In this document: positions 9,512 through 17,794 of the stretch, piece by piece
Numbering within the stretch: position 1 is the stretch's first letter
Layout: each line of letters begins with the position of its first letter
From: Blautia pseudococcoides
GTDB lineage: Bacteria > Bacillota > Clostridia > Lachnospirales > Lachnospiraceae
Direction: 5' to 3'
Length of the DNA: 64,000 bases
NCBI RefSeq assembly: GCF_001689125.2
Contig: NZ_CP015405.2
Location: forward strand, 339,001 to 403,000
The notes under the pieces: model-generated
Seen by the model: the letters and a program-made list of their open reading frames with translations, nothing else
Databases searched by the model: none
What the model was told of the DNA's origin: nothing
Made by a program: the position numbers and the translations under genes

Positions 9512-10365
9512 TACACCTGCAGTTCATTGATATATTTATCAATATTTTTTAATTTGTCCTCATTGGAACAGCCGATTTTGTTATTGATATCCGCGCATAA
9601 CATTTCCACGAGAAATTCCACACCCACATAAGAGTTAAAAAAGGTGCTGCTGTTAAGGCCTACGGTGAATACAATGTCCGCGTACTGGGCCAGAAGCGCA
9701 CTTCTCTTATCCGTGATCACCACAATACCTGAGCCGGCATCCTCCGCCATCTGGACTGCCATCATATCCAGCTTGGAATATCTGGGGAAACTGAAGACGA
9801 TAACACAGTCTTCTTTTCCAATGTCACTTAAGTGGTCAATGACATTGGCATTGGAATCATTGGTAGGGTATACATCCGGCAGCATATGTTTTAACAGAAA
9901 ATAAGTATAGGCCCCCACACCGGAATTGGCTCTGGAAGCGATCACAAATTTTTTCCGGCTTTTGATTATGAAATCAGCGGCCCTGTCAAAGGTTTCCCTG
10001 GAATTGTTCTTTAAGACAGAAGAGATATTGGTTTCCGTGTTCACCAGAAATTCTTCCATAAAATTGGCTTCGCCCCGTTCCATGCTCATTTTCAGCCGCT
10101 CATAGGGGACGGTGATGTTACTGGACATACTGTACACATTGTCTTTATAGCTGTTCCGCAGATTCCGCTGAAAGTCCATGAACCCGGTAAATCCCAGGGC
10201 TCTGGAAAAGCGGATGACAGAGGATTCACTGACCTCCAGCTTCATGGCTATATCTGTGGAGGTCATGAAGCAGGCCTCCTCTATGTTATCTATGATAAAT
10301 TCTGCAATGACCTTGCCAGTCTTGGTAAGTTTTGTGCTTTTGAGCAATTCTTTTATTTCATTCAT
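9508..10365 (-). CDS. RpiR/MurR-family transcriptional regulator (HTH + SIS)
   Basis: A 285-residue regulator. Residues ~1-77 are the RpiR HTH (TSTDIAMKLEVSESSVIRFSRALGF is diagnostic), and ~120-270 form a SIS domain that usually binds a phosphosugar. GGGGGAA precedes the ATG. It is transcribed divergently from ald and the alanine symporter, with a perfect 20-bp palindrome in the shared intergenic region, so it probably controls that pair as well as itself. The effector is unknown. An amino-sugar or muropeptide-derived ligand would fit both the family and the alanine context, but that is inference. Confidence 0.9.
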   Translation of the reverse strand: MNEIKELLKSTKLTKTGKVIAEFIIDNIEEACFMTSTDIAMKLEVSESSVIRFSRALGFTGFMDFQRNLRNSYKDNVYSMSSNITVPYERLKMSMERGEANFMEEFLVNTETNISSVLKNNSRETFDRAADFIIKSRKKFVIASRANSGVGAYTYFLLKHMLPDVYPTNDSNANVIDHLSDIGKEDCVIVFSFPRYSKLDMMAVQMAEDAGSGIVVITDKRSALLAQYADIVFTVGLNSSTFFNSYVGVEFLVEMLCADINNKIGCSNEDKLKNIDKYINELQVY

Positions 10366-10448
10366 AATAATTCCCCCAACAATCCCCCTTATCCGGGGAT
10401 TTTTAATAAATAATCAGACTTTTCCGAAAATTCAGGACATCCTTTGTG

Positions 10449-10468
10449 TATGTTAAAATTGTAACATA
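10449..10468. promoter_or_regulatory. palindromic operator candidate for the RpiR-type regulator
   Basis: TATGTTA-AAATTG-TAACATA is a perfect inverted repeat in the 437-bp region between the divergent rpiR-type and ald genes, about 85 bp upstream of the regulator's start codon. The rest of this region is AT-rich. Possible promoters towards ald are present but none is clear-cut. Confidence 0.5.
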
Positions 10469-10802
10469 TATCATAAAATTTTGAATGGACAATTTAACCA
10501 AAAAACCGTCGGGTTTTTCTGTAAATCTGTCTTATTGCACAAACAGATTCTATGTGGTAAAGTAAAGCCATAGAAGAAAAGAAGAAAAAAAGTCTTTTAA
10601 TATATAAAATGAAAAATAATATTCATAAATATGGCTACAGTACGGTTATTTGTTTCAAATGCTGCATCATAGTATATCATAAGTGTATCTCATTAGAATT
10701 TCATGACCGGACGGTTTTGAAATAAATAAAATACCCATGTTATTCCGTGGCCTGGGGTGTTTCTATTATCAGCGGAACAAAAAATATCAGGAGGATATAA
10801 TT

Positions 10803-11915
10803 ATGAGAGTAGGATGCGTGAAGGAAATCAAAAACAATGAATATCGTGTGGGTTTAACCCCGGATAATGTTGTCTCTTATGTCAATGCGGGCCATGAAGT
10901 CTATATTGAGAATGAGGCTGGCATTGGCTCTGGATTTACCACAGATGAGTATAGAAAAGCAGGAGCCGTGATTCTTGATTCTGCAAAAGAAGTCTGGGAT
11001 AGATCGGAGATGATGGTAAAAGTAAAAGAGCCGCTTCAGGAAGAGTACCAATATTTCCATGAGGGACTTATCCTTTATACCTACCTGCATCTTGCAGCGG
11101 ACCGTCCTCTTACAGATGCGCTGCTTTCATCCAAAGTAAAAGGCGTGGCCTATGAAACCCTGATCGAGAGAAACGGCAGCCTGCCGCTTTTGGCACCTAT
11201 GAGCCAGATAGCCGGACGTCTCAGCATTCAGGAGGGCGCAAAATATCTGGAAAAACCCTTTGGAGGCTCCGGTGTTCTCCTTTCCGGCGTGCCGGGCACA
11301 CCAAAAGCCAATGTAGTCATTCTGGGCGGCGGCAATGTAGGTACCAATGCCTGCAAAATTGCCATAGGAATGGGAGCTAATGTGACGATCACGGATATTA
11401 ATCTGAACCGCCTTGCCTATCTGGACGATATTTTCGGTGCGAGGATCCAGACATTGTACAGCACAGACGCTGCCATTGAAAATGCAGTTGCTGATGCGGA
11501 CCTGGTCATCGGCTCTGTTCTGATCCCGGGAAAAGCAGCCCCTAAGATCATGAAGAAAGCGTATCTGAAAAATATGAGACCGGGTAGTGTGATCGTGGAT
11601 GTTGCAGTGGACCAGGGCGGATGCTGCGAGACAACAAAAGTCACCTATCACGATGATCCAACCTTCGTTGTGGATGGTGTAGTGCATTACTGTGTGGGAA
11701 ATATGCCGGGCGCTGTACCCAGAACATCCACCATTGCACTGACCAACGCAACCCTGAAATATGGTCTTGAGATTGCCGGAAAGGGACTTGAGACAGCATG
11801 CAAAGAAAATAATGTTGTGTATTCTGCTATTAATACGTATAATGGATTAAGTACATGCAAAAATGTATCGTTAAGTTTCAATATGGAAAATACAGATGTT
11901 ACAACCTTGTTCTGA
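10803..11915 (+). CDS. ald: alanine dehydrogenase
   Basis: NAD-dependent oxidative deamination of L-alanine to pyruvate and ammonia, cytoplasmic, 370 residues (family about 370). Substrate-site motifs are VKVKEP and YTYLHLAA; the nucleotide-binding Rossmann motif is ILGGGNVGTNAC near residue 175; MSQIAGRLSIQEGA is characteristic of Ald. The start MRVGCVKEI follows AGGAGG with 8 nt spacing; the frame is open 22 codons upstream without a ribosome-binding site. It is followed by a hairpin and then an alanine/Na+ symporter, so the pair supports uptake and catabolism of alanine. Confidence 0.95.
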   Translation: MRVGCVKEIKNNEYRVGLTPDNVVSYVNAGHEVYIENEAGIGSGFTTDEYRKAGAVILDSAKEVWDRSEMMVKVKEPLQEEYQYFHEGLILYTYLHLAADRPLTDALLSSKVKGVAYETLIERNGSLPLLAPMSQIAGRLSIQEGAKYLEKPFGGSGVLLSGVPGTPKANVVILGGGNVGTNACKIAIGMGANVTITDINLNRLAYLDDIFGARIQTLYSTDAAIENAVADADLVIGSVLIPGKAAPKIMKKAYLKNMRPGSVIVDVAVDQGGCCETTKVTYHDDPTFVVDGVVHYCVGNMPGAVPRTSTIALTNATLKYGLEIAGKGLETACKENNVVYSAINTYNGLSTCKNVSLSFNMENTDVTTLF

Positions 11916-11947
11916 TACTATCATTTTTAATACATAAAGTATTTAAC

Positions 11948-12006
11948 AGCGCGGCAATAGGTTAAAGACAGATGTCGGTTTGCGTACCTTTGCCGCGCTC
12001 TTTTTC
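11948..12006 (+). terminator. intergenic terminator/attenuator between ald and the symporter gene
   Basis: AGCGCGGCAA pairs perfectly with TTGCCGCGCT across a ~33-nt loop, followed by CTTTTTCT. It may end most ald transcripts and lower expression of the symporter. Confidence 0.75.
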
Positions 12007-12035
12007 TCATTGGATCTTGGATTGGAGGTAGATTT

Positions 12036-13430
12036 ATGGATAGTATTCTGCATTTGCTGGAAAAAGTACAGGCAGTTGTTTGGGGACCGCCTACTATGAT
12101 TTTGTTAGTTGGGACAGGCTTATATTTTACATTGAGGCTGAAATGTCTGCAGGTTACACGTCTTCCGAGAGCACTGCGGTACATTTTTGAAAAAGAGGAG
12201 GGGGAAGGTGATGTGTCGGCATTCGGTTCCCTGTGTACGGCTCTGGCAGCAACCATTGGAACCGGCAGTATCGTGGGGGTTGCCACGGCACTGCGTGTGG
12301 GAGGACCGGGTGCGCTTTTCTGGATGTGGGTTTCCGCTTTTGTGGGGATGGCTACAAAATACGCGGAAGGCCTGCTTGCAGTCAAATACCGTACAGTGGA
12401 TGAAAACGGGCAGATCGCAGGCGGCCCTATGTACTATATCCAGAACGGCATGGGAAAAAGATGGATCTGGCTTGCAAAGCTGTTTGCCTTTTTTGGCATC
12501 ATCACAGCACTGCTGGGCTGCGGTACCTTTCCTCAGGTAAATGCCATCACAGAGTCAGCCAGTGAAGCGTTCCATCTTCCGGTGGCAGCTATTGGCATTG
12601 TGGTTACCATGGCGGTGGCGGCTGTTGTCCTGGGAGGCCTGAAATCTATCTCACGCGTAGCAGAGCTGGTGGTTCCGGTAATGGCGGCGGCTTATGTGAT
12701 CGGCTCCTTTGCAGTGCTTTTCGTCAACGCTTCAGCCATACCCAGAGCCTTTTCCCTTATCTTTGAGTCAGCGTTTACCCCTCATGCCATGCTGGGCGGC
12801 GCCGGAGGGACTATTTTGATCTCTGTTATGACAGCCATGCGGACAGGCTTTGCAAGAGGAATTTACACAAATGAAGCCGGTCTTGGCAGTTCCCCCATCG
12901 TTGTGGCCGCGGCAAAGACAAAATCCTGTGTGCGTCAGGGGCTTATTTCCATGACCAGTGTTTTCTTTACCACCATCATTATCTGCACCATGACCGGCAT
13001 TGTTGTGATCACTTCCGGTCTGCTGGAGACCACAGATCTGGACGGAGGCCTGCTTTCCAATGCGGCGTTTAATGCCAGCCTTCCCGGAGATATGGGGATG
13101 TATATGGTGACGATCGGCCTTATTTTCTTCTCTTTCACCACCATTATCGGCTGGTGTTATTATGGGGAACGCTGTCTGGTATATCTGTTAAACAGTGTGA
13201 AATACATACTTCCGTACAAGATGGTTTATATTGCATGTATCGCAGTGGCACCGTTTTTATCCCTGAAACCGATCTGGCTGCTGGCAGATATCACCAATGC
13301 ATGTATGGCTTTTCCAAATCTCATTGGGCTTCTGGGGCTCAGCTCTGTTGTGATCGCGGAGACAAAGGCATTTTTCCGGGAGGAAAAAGAGAAAGACAAA
13401 GAAAAAGACCGGGGGATTGCCCCCACATAA
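12036..13430 (+). CDS. alanine/glycine:cation symporter (AGCS family)
   Basis: Sodium-coupled uptake of alanine or glycine across the inner membrane. It has 464 residues with about ten or eleven hydrophobic helices. Family landmarks: AATIGTGSIVGVATAL near residue 70, GGPGALFWMW, GGPMYYIQNGMG, and the signature TNEAGLGSSPIV near 275. GGAGG is 7 nt before the ATG. The C-terminus is a short charged tail of Lys and Glu. Its position after ald and opposite the RpiR regulator supports alanine as substrate. Confidence 0.93.
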   Translation: MDSILHLLEKVQAVVWGPPTMILLVGTGLYFTLRLKCLQVTRLPRALRYIFEKEEGEGDVSAFGSLCTALAATIGTGSIVGVATALRVGGPGALFWMWVSAFVGMATKYAEGLLAVKYRTVDENGQIAGGPMYYIQNGMGKRWIWLAKLFAFFGIITALLGCGTFPQVNAITESASEAFHLPVAAIGIVVTMAVAAVVLGGLKSISRVAELVVPVMAAAYVIGSFAVLFVNASAIPRAFSLIFESAFTPHAMLGGAGGTILISVMTAMRTGFARGIYTNEAGLGSSPIVVAAAKTKSCVRQGLISMTSVFFTTIIICTMTGIVVITSGLLETTDLDGGLLSNAAFNASLPGDMGMYMVTIGLIFFSFTTIIGWCYYGERCLVYLLNSVKYILPYKMVYIACIAVAPFLSLKPIWLLADITNACMAFPNLIGLLGLSSVVIAETKAFFREEKEKDKEKDRGIAPT

Positions 13431-13436
13431 GAATGA

Positions 13437-13466
13437 TACCGCACCTGTATATTACCGGGTGCGGTA
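13437..13466 (+). terminator. hairpin after the symporter gene
   Basis: TACCGCACC pairs with GGTGCGGTA starting 6 nt after the stop codon. No T-run follows, so termination is uncertain. Confidence 0.4.
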
Positions 13467-13825
13467 GTGAGCGTGTTTCCGGTGTTATCCGGTCCTGGGA
13501 TTCAATGAGCCGCTCTTAGTAGTGTTTAGTTCGGCGAAGTTATTAAAATCAGAAGAAATAGATTCCGGTTTTCTGTAAAATCATGATTGTACGGTTGTAA
13601 ATATCATATAAATTTGATGATAAAAACTGTATTATGGTAAGTATGCACAAAAACAAACGGAATAAAGGTTGCGTAATCAGGAATTAAAAACTAAAGGTTT
13701 CGTTATATAATGTGGATCATAGAAAACAATTGGTTGTAAGAGCACTGGTCAGTTATTGTTTTTCATATGGCGTATATCAGTTAAAATATTGTGGGATGAT
13801 ATTTTTAGACTGGAGGCAGATATAT
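13467..13825 (+). other. leader region of the second tyrosine recombinase
   Basis: No gene. A TATAAT at 13706-13711 could be the -10 of the recombinase promoter, but no good -35 is seen. The recombinase frame is open upstream of the chosen start for 38 codons, without a ribosome-binding site. Confidence 0.4.
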
Positions 13826-14668
13826 ATGAGAAGAGACATAATTACCAGAGCTATGATCGAGGAGTTTCAAAATTATTTATGGGAACACGAGAAGGCCAAG
13901 CTGACAATACAAAAGTATATTTCCGAAATCGAAAATCTAAAAGAATTTCTACAGGGACAGCCAATCGGGAAAAGCCGGCTGCTGGAGTATAGGGGACAAT
14001 TACAGGAAAGGTATAAAGCCCGCACGGTTAATGCAAAGCTGTCGGCTATCAATGCATATCTTGTCTTTTCCGGCATGGAGGCTTGTAAAGTGAAGTTATT
14101 GAAGATTCAGCATTGTTCTTTTATTGAAGAGAATAAGGAACTTTCAGAAGCTGAATATCGGCGGCTGCTGTCAAGTGCAGGGAAACTGAAAAATAAAAGA
14201 ATGTATTATTTACTGCTGACGTTTGGCGGGACGGGAATCCGGGTCAGCGAGCTTCCGTTTATAACCGTGGAGGCTGTCCGCACAGGGCGTGCAGATATTA
14301 ATCTGAAAGGAAAAAACAGAACGGTCATACTGCCAAAGAAATTAACGGATAAATTGAGCCGATATGCCAAAGAGCAGGGAATTCACACAGGCGCCGTATT
14401 CTGCACCTCCAGTGGAAAAAAACTGGACCGCTCCAACATCTGCCATGACATGAAAAAATTATGCAAAGAAGCAAATGTGGATGTCCATAAAGTATCCCCC
14501 CATAATTTTCGGCATTTATTTGCCCGCTGTTTTTACGCGGTTCATAAAAATCTGGCCCATTTAGCAGATATACTGGGGCATTCTTCTGTTGAGACCACAC
14601 GAATCTATGTTCAGACAAGTATCCGGGAGCATGAGCGTATTATTTCCAAGATGAAGTTAGTGGTTTAA
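13826..14668 (+). CDS. tyrosine-type recombinase, probable invertase of the adjacent promoter
   Basis: Site-specific recombinase of 280 residues, the size of XerC/D-like invertases rather than phage integrases. An N-terminal SAM-like domain (about 5-90) precedes the catalytic domain: Arg in GTGIRVSELPF, the box HNFRHLFAR, LGHSSVETT and the Tyr in RIYVQT. All key residues are present. GGAGG lies ~10 nt before the ATG. The stop codon is only 7 bp from the left arm of a 25-bp inverted repeat that brackets a promoter, the usual arrangement of a recombinase with its invertible switch. I infer that it flips that segment. Confidence 0.9.
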   Translation: MRRDIITRAMIEEFQNYLWEHEKAKLTIQKYISEIENLKEFLQGQPIGKSRLLEYRGQLQERYKARTVNAKLSAINAYLVFSGMEACKVKLLKIQHCSFIEENKELSEAEYRRLLSSAGKLKNKRMYYLLLTFGGTGIRVSELPFITVEAVRTGRADINLKGKNRTVILPKKLTDKLSRYAKEQGIHTGAVFCTSSGKKLDRSNICHDMKKLCKEANVDVHKVSPHNFRHLFARCFYAVHKNLAHLADILGHSSVETTRIYVQTSIREHERIISKMKLVV

Positions 14669-14675
14669 ACAAAAA

Positions 14676-14700
14676 AACCACAGAATAAATATTCTGTGGT
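14676..14700 (+). repeat. left arm of invertible-segment repeat
   Basis: Starts AACCACAGAATAAATATTCT and ends GTGGT. It is itself a palindrome (ACCACAGAATA..TATTCTGTGGT), so it may also act as a terminator for the recombinase gene; the sequence after it begins TTCTCC. Confidence 0.8.
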
Positions 14701-14859
14701 TTCTCCTGCGAAAAAGAAAAAACATTTTTGGAGCATCCGAAAAATAGAAGTGAAATTCTTCAAAATCACATGGAAAATCAAGCCTATAACAAGAATTATT
14801 TGTATCAGGCTTATTCGCTGCGGAATCCTTTATTTTCATATGAGGAAACGGAAATCCTA

Positions 14860-14888
14860 TTGATTTTTATTCTTGAATCATCTATAAT
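14860..14888 (+). promoter_or_regulatory. promoter inside the invertible segment
   Basis: TTGATT, 17 nt, TATAAT: ideal spacing and a perfect -10. Transcription would start near 14895, pass the right repeat arm and reach the 170-aa gene 126 nt later. Confidence 0.75.
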
Positions 14889-14934
14889 GACATCAACAAA
14901 TCAGAGGATGAAAGCACACGTATGTATGACAGTT

Positions 14935-14959
14935 ACCACAGAATATTTATTCCGTGGTT
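14935..14959 (-). repeat. right arm of invertible-segment repeat
   Basis: Reverse complement of the left arm with one mismatch (G for A at the seventh base). In the ON orientation it forms a hairpin in the transcript leader. Confidence 0.8.
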
Positions 14960-15020
14960 GTACAAAGATAAGACATGGAATGGGATACAGTGTGTTTTCT
15001 GCATATAGGAGGAAACCAGT

Positions 15021-15533
15021 ATGAGGCAGTGGAAAACAGAAAGTATTTTTGAAGATGACAGGCTTAGGGCGGATAACAAGGAATATGCAGCAGCCGTTAT
15101 TATACAGTTTTTTAATTACAAAGATTGTGTGCCAAGCGGTGAATTAAGGTCGTTATATCACAATACAAGAATGATTTTTCATGGCCTGGATCAGATGCTT
15201 CTCATAATGGATGAGATAATGGAACAGGCAGGGTACCCGCAGGCGGATTTTGCCCCCAGGTGTCTGAAAATGTGTGAAGAGAAGTTTCCGCGATTTTGTA
15301 ATTGGGAAGGTGCCGCAAAGGAGGAAAGCGGTATGGATTTTTCCCAATGGGACCGCCGACTGTATAAGAAGAATATCACCATTCAGATATACTGCAGGAA
15401 GAATGCCTCCATGCAGGGAGAAGTAAGATTTCCGAAAGAAAAGATACATTTCCGCAGTACCCTGGAACTGATGCGCATGATACATCAATATCTGCAGTGT
15501 TTGACAGAGATAAATAGGAAAAAGACAGAGTAG
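15021..15533 (+). CDS. unrecognised 170-aa protein downstream of the invertible promoter
   Basis: I do not recognise this protein. It is soluble-looking, mixed alpha/beta, with no signal peptide or membrane helix. It has five scattered Cys residues, one in RCLKMCEEKFPRFC that could hint at metal binding, and ends in a basic tail. AGGAGG with 8 nt spacing precedes the ATG, so it is very likely translated. Its only clear context is the candidate phase-variable promoter upstream. Immediately downstream are truncated sugar-use genes, so any original operon partners may be lost. It could be a regulator, but nothing in the sequence proves that. Confidence 0.75.
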   Translation: MRQWKTESIFEDDRLRADNKEYAAAVIIQFFNYKDCVPSGELRSLYHNTRMIFHGLDQMLLIMDEIMEQAGYPQADFAPRCLKMCEEKFPRFCNWEGAAKEESGMDFSQWDRRLYKKNITIQIYCRKNASMQGEVRFPKEKIHFRSTLELMRMIHQYLQCLTEINRKKTE

Positions 15534-15547
15534 AAAGATACCCGTGA

Positions 15548-15720
15548 TTGGATTTCTGGGAATCACTGGTCATGACCTTCAAATATGCGGTTGGAGTTGT
15601 ACTGGCAGTCCATATACTTACATTTTTACTTGCATATCTGTTGACAAAAGGATATAGAGGGCAGGGTGTTTACAGGACCGGATTCTTCATCCCGAACCTG
15701 ATCGGCGGTGTGGTACTCCA
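15548..15720 (+). pseudogene. fragment of a sugar ABC transporter permease (MalF/UgpA type)
   Basis: About 57 residues match the first part of a binding-protein-dependent sugar permease: FWESLVMTFKYAVGVV, then LAYLLTKGYRGQGVYRTGFF, then IPNLIGGVVL. The fragment stops where the next transmembrane region should begin and is joined directly to an unrelated glucosidase fragment, so the gene was cut by a deletion. Confidence 0.7.
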
Positions 15721-15747
15721 TAAGATGAATTATGTGCAGATGATAAA

Positions 15748-15957
15748 ACATGGATAAAGGTAAATAAAAACTATACAGCCATCAATGCGGAATATGAAGA
15801 AAATGACAAAAACTCCGTATTGAATTTTTACAGGGAACGCATCCGCCTCAGACAGGACAGCCCGTACAGCCATATTTTGGTCATGGCATATGAACGTGTG
15901 TTGGACGATTTGGGGATTCTGACGTTCTATAATTTTCAAAATCAGAATGCAGAATAA
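15748..15957 (+). pseudogene. fragment of a GH13 alpha-glucosidase (oligo-1,6-glucosidase type)
   Basis: In one frame: TWIKVNKNYTAINAEYEEND, then NSVLNFYRERIRLRQDSPY. This is the stretch following the catalytic domain of GH13 alpha-glucosidases (WIxVNxNYxxIN..). The catalytic domain is missing upstream and the tail is truncated. Together with the permease fragment it marks a lost alpha-glucoside-use locus. Confidence 0.7.
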
Positions 15958-16192
15958 AGATCCCTGAGGGATATGCAGAAAAGATAACCGGAAATTATAC
16001 GGGCCGCTGCCACAGCCGGCAGCCGGACGTCTGAACAACCTGTGTTTATCTATCCGGAACATACCCAAAAGGACAGGGAAATTTATCCCTGTCCTTATTG
16101 AGTAACCTTCCGGAATCTCACCTATCCTTATAAAACGCAATACATTCATAAGATCTCAAACAATACCTATTGTTTTCCGAGTGAAAAACAGC
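15958..16192. other. intergenic, hairpin only
   Basis: No coding frame I can support. At 16069-16097 AAGGACAGGGA pairs with TCCCTGTCCTT across a short loop, a strong hairpin with a weak T-rich tail that may be a leftover terminator. Confidence 0.45.
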
Positions 16193-16221
16193 TTGCATTT
16201 GCTGGAAACATCTAGTATAAT
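16193..16221 (+). promoter_or_regulatory. promoter of the CNNM/CorC gene leader
   Basis: TTGCAT, 17 nt, TATAAT. The predicted start near 16228 gives an unusually long ~260-nt leader before the CNNM/CorC gene. Confidence 0.65.
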
Positions 16222-16258
16222 ACGATTAAAATTTTGTGTATGATCATCGGAGGAATTT

Positions 16259-16426
16259 ATGAAGGACAACGCGGATAGTGACGCTGCCCCGTACCACAGT
16301 TGTAAGAAACGAAAGCATATGAGTATAGAACAAGGCATAGCTGCGCCCTGGAAATGGGATGTGGCTGTGTCTTTTTGTTTTGTAATGAATAGCAGGGTCT
16401 CCTCCGAAAAGGAGGCTGCCATGTAA
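16259..16426 (+). CDS. possible 55-aa leader peptide, or part of a structured leader RNA
   Basis: ATG preceded by GGAGG with 5 nt spacing opens a 55-codon frame (MKDNADSDAAPYHSC...) that ends 61 nt before the CNNM/CorC gene. I do not recognise the peptide. The same stretch contains hairpins, notably CCTCC-GAAAA-GGAGG inside a GCAG/CTGC outer stem near 16392-16420. It may equally be a structured, metal-sensing leader with the frame open by chance. Confidence 0.35.
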   Translation: MKDNADSDAAPYHSCKKRKHMSIEQGIAAPWKWDVAVSFCFVMNSRVSSEKEAAM

Positions 16427-16487
16427 GGATATATCTTCTTCTGCATACGGGTATAAATATTGTATATTAAAATCAGAAAGGATTTTT

Positions 16488-17744
16488 ATGATGGAAAGTG
16501 ATAGTTTATCTTTGATTATTATTGTGTTCTGTATTATCATGTCAGCTTATTTTTCAGCTACCGAGACCGCGTTCTCATCCCTGAACCGAATCCGGGTAAA
16601 GAATATGGCAGAGAAAGGAAACAAAAGGGCAGCGCTGGTAATGCGTCTTTCAGAGAGTTATGACAGCCTGCTGTCAACCATACTCATCGGAAACAATATT
16701 GTGAACATTGCATCCGCGTCCCTGGCGACGGTCATATTTGTGAAAATGCTGGGGGATGAGGCAGGGGCCAGTGTTTCCACGGTGGTCACAACCATTGTGG
16801 TGCTCATATTCGGAGAGGTGTCTCCTAAGAGTATAGCCAAAGAATCCCCGGAAAAGTTTGCCATGTTTTCCGCGCCTATCCTGAATATTTTTGTCGTCCT
16901 GCTGACGCCGGCTAATTTTTTGTTTAAGCAGTGGAAAAAACTGCTCTCCCTTGTATTCCAAACATCCAGCGACCCGTCTATCACAGAGGAAGAACTTCTG
17001 ACTATCGTGGAGGAGGCTGAGCAGGAGGGCGGCATTGATGAGCAGGAGGGAACCTTGATCCGGAGCGCCATCGAATTTTCAGAGCTGGAAGCAGCGGATA
17101 TACTGACTCCCCGGATAGATGTCACAGGGATATCCGCCGATGCCGGGAAAGAGGAGATCGCGGATGTGTTTGTACGGACCGGTTATTCCAGACTGCCGGT
17201 GTATGAGACATCTATTGATAACATCATCGGAATTATCTATCAGAAAGATTTTCACAATTACATAGCGAATACAGATAAGGATATCCAGGCCATTATCCGC
17301 CCGGCCCTGTTTATCTCAAAAGGGAAGCAGGTGGGGGCGCTGCTTAAAGAACTGCAGAAGAAGAAATCCCATATTGCAGTAGTGCTGGATGAATTTGGAG
17401 GAACCATCGGCATCGTTACCCTGGAGGATATTTTAGAGGAATTGGTGGGGGAAATCTGGGATGAACATGACAAGGTAATAGAGGAAATTGAAAAAATAGC
17501 AGAGACAGAATATCTGGTCATGGGAAGTGCCAACATCGAAAAAGTATTTGAGATGCTGGGAAAAGAAGAAGAATTTGAGGTACTCACAGTGAGCGGCTGG
17601 GTCATGGACCAGATGGGGCAGGTGCCAATGGAGGGCAGCAGTTTTACCTGCGGGAACCTGGAAGTACAGGTAATAAAAATGGCAGGAAAACGGGTAGAAA
17701 AGGTACGGATCACCATAATACCCGATCCTGCCGCAGGAGAATAA
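16488..17744 (+). CDS. CNNM/CorC-family (HlyC/CorC) membrane protein with CBS domains
   Basis: 418 residues: an N-terminal DUF21/CNNM membrane domain (about 1-190, three or four helices, with the motif FSATETAFSSLNRIR), a CBS pair (about 205-330, beginning TPRIDVTGI and ending GGTIGIVTLEDILEELVGEIWDE in two blocks) and a C-terminal CorC/HlyC transporter-associated domain (about 340-415). Family members are linked to Mg2+ or other divalent-metal export; the old name hemolysin is misleading. AAAGGA precedes the ATG. The long structured leader suggests transcript-level control, perhaps by metal. Confidence 0.9.
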   Translation: MMESDSLSLIIIVFCIIMSAYFSATETAFSSLNRIRVKNMAEKGNKRAALVMRLSESYDSLLSTILIGNNIVNIASASLATVIFVKMLGDEAGASVSTVVTTIVVLIFGEVSPKSIAKESPEKFAMFSAPILNIFVVLLTPANFLFKQWKKLLSLVFQTSSDPSITEEELLTIVEEAEQEGGIDEQEGTLIRSAIEFSELEAADILTPRIDVTGISADAGKEEIADVFVRTGYSRLPVYETSIDNIIGIIYQKDFHNYIANTDKDIQAIIRPALFISKGKQVGALLKELQKKKSHIAVVLDEFGGTIGIVTLEDILEELVGEIWDEHDKVIEEIEKIAETEYLVMGSANIEKVFEMLGKEEEFEVLTVSGWVMDQMGQVPMEGSSFTCGNLEVQVIKMAGKRVEKVRITIIPDPAAGE

Positions 17745-17794
17745 AATACCTGTTGTACAGATAAATAGGGGCGGGGACTGCGGCAGGAGGTCTA

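Larger units (their letters stand above)
14676..14959. other. candidate invertible promoter segment
   Basis: Two 25-bp arms in inverted orientation (24 of 25 bases identical) bound a 234-bp segment with a sigma-A-type promoter directed at the 170-aa gene. Inversion would turn the promoter towards the 3' end of the recombinase gene and leave the 170-aa gene without it. In the orientation given here the switch reads ON for the downstream gene. Confidence 0.75.

Noticed and set aside
16259..16487. A confident M-box magnesium riboswitch
   Set aside because: Only scattered blocks match and the characteristic 5' block GGTGAGGCTCC is absent; kept as an open question instead.
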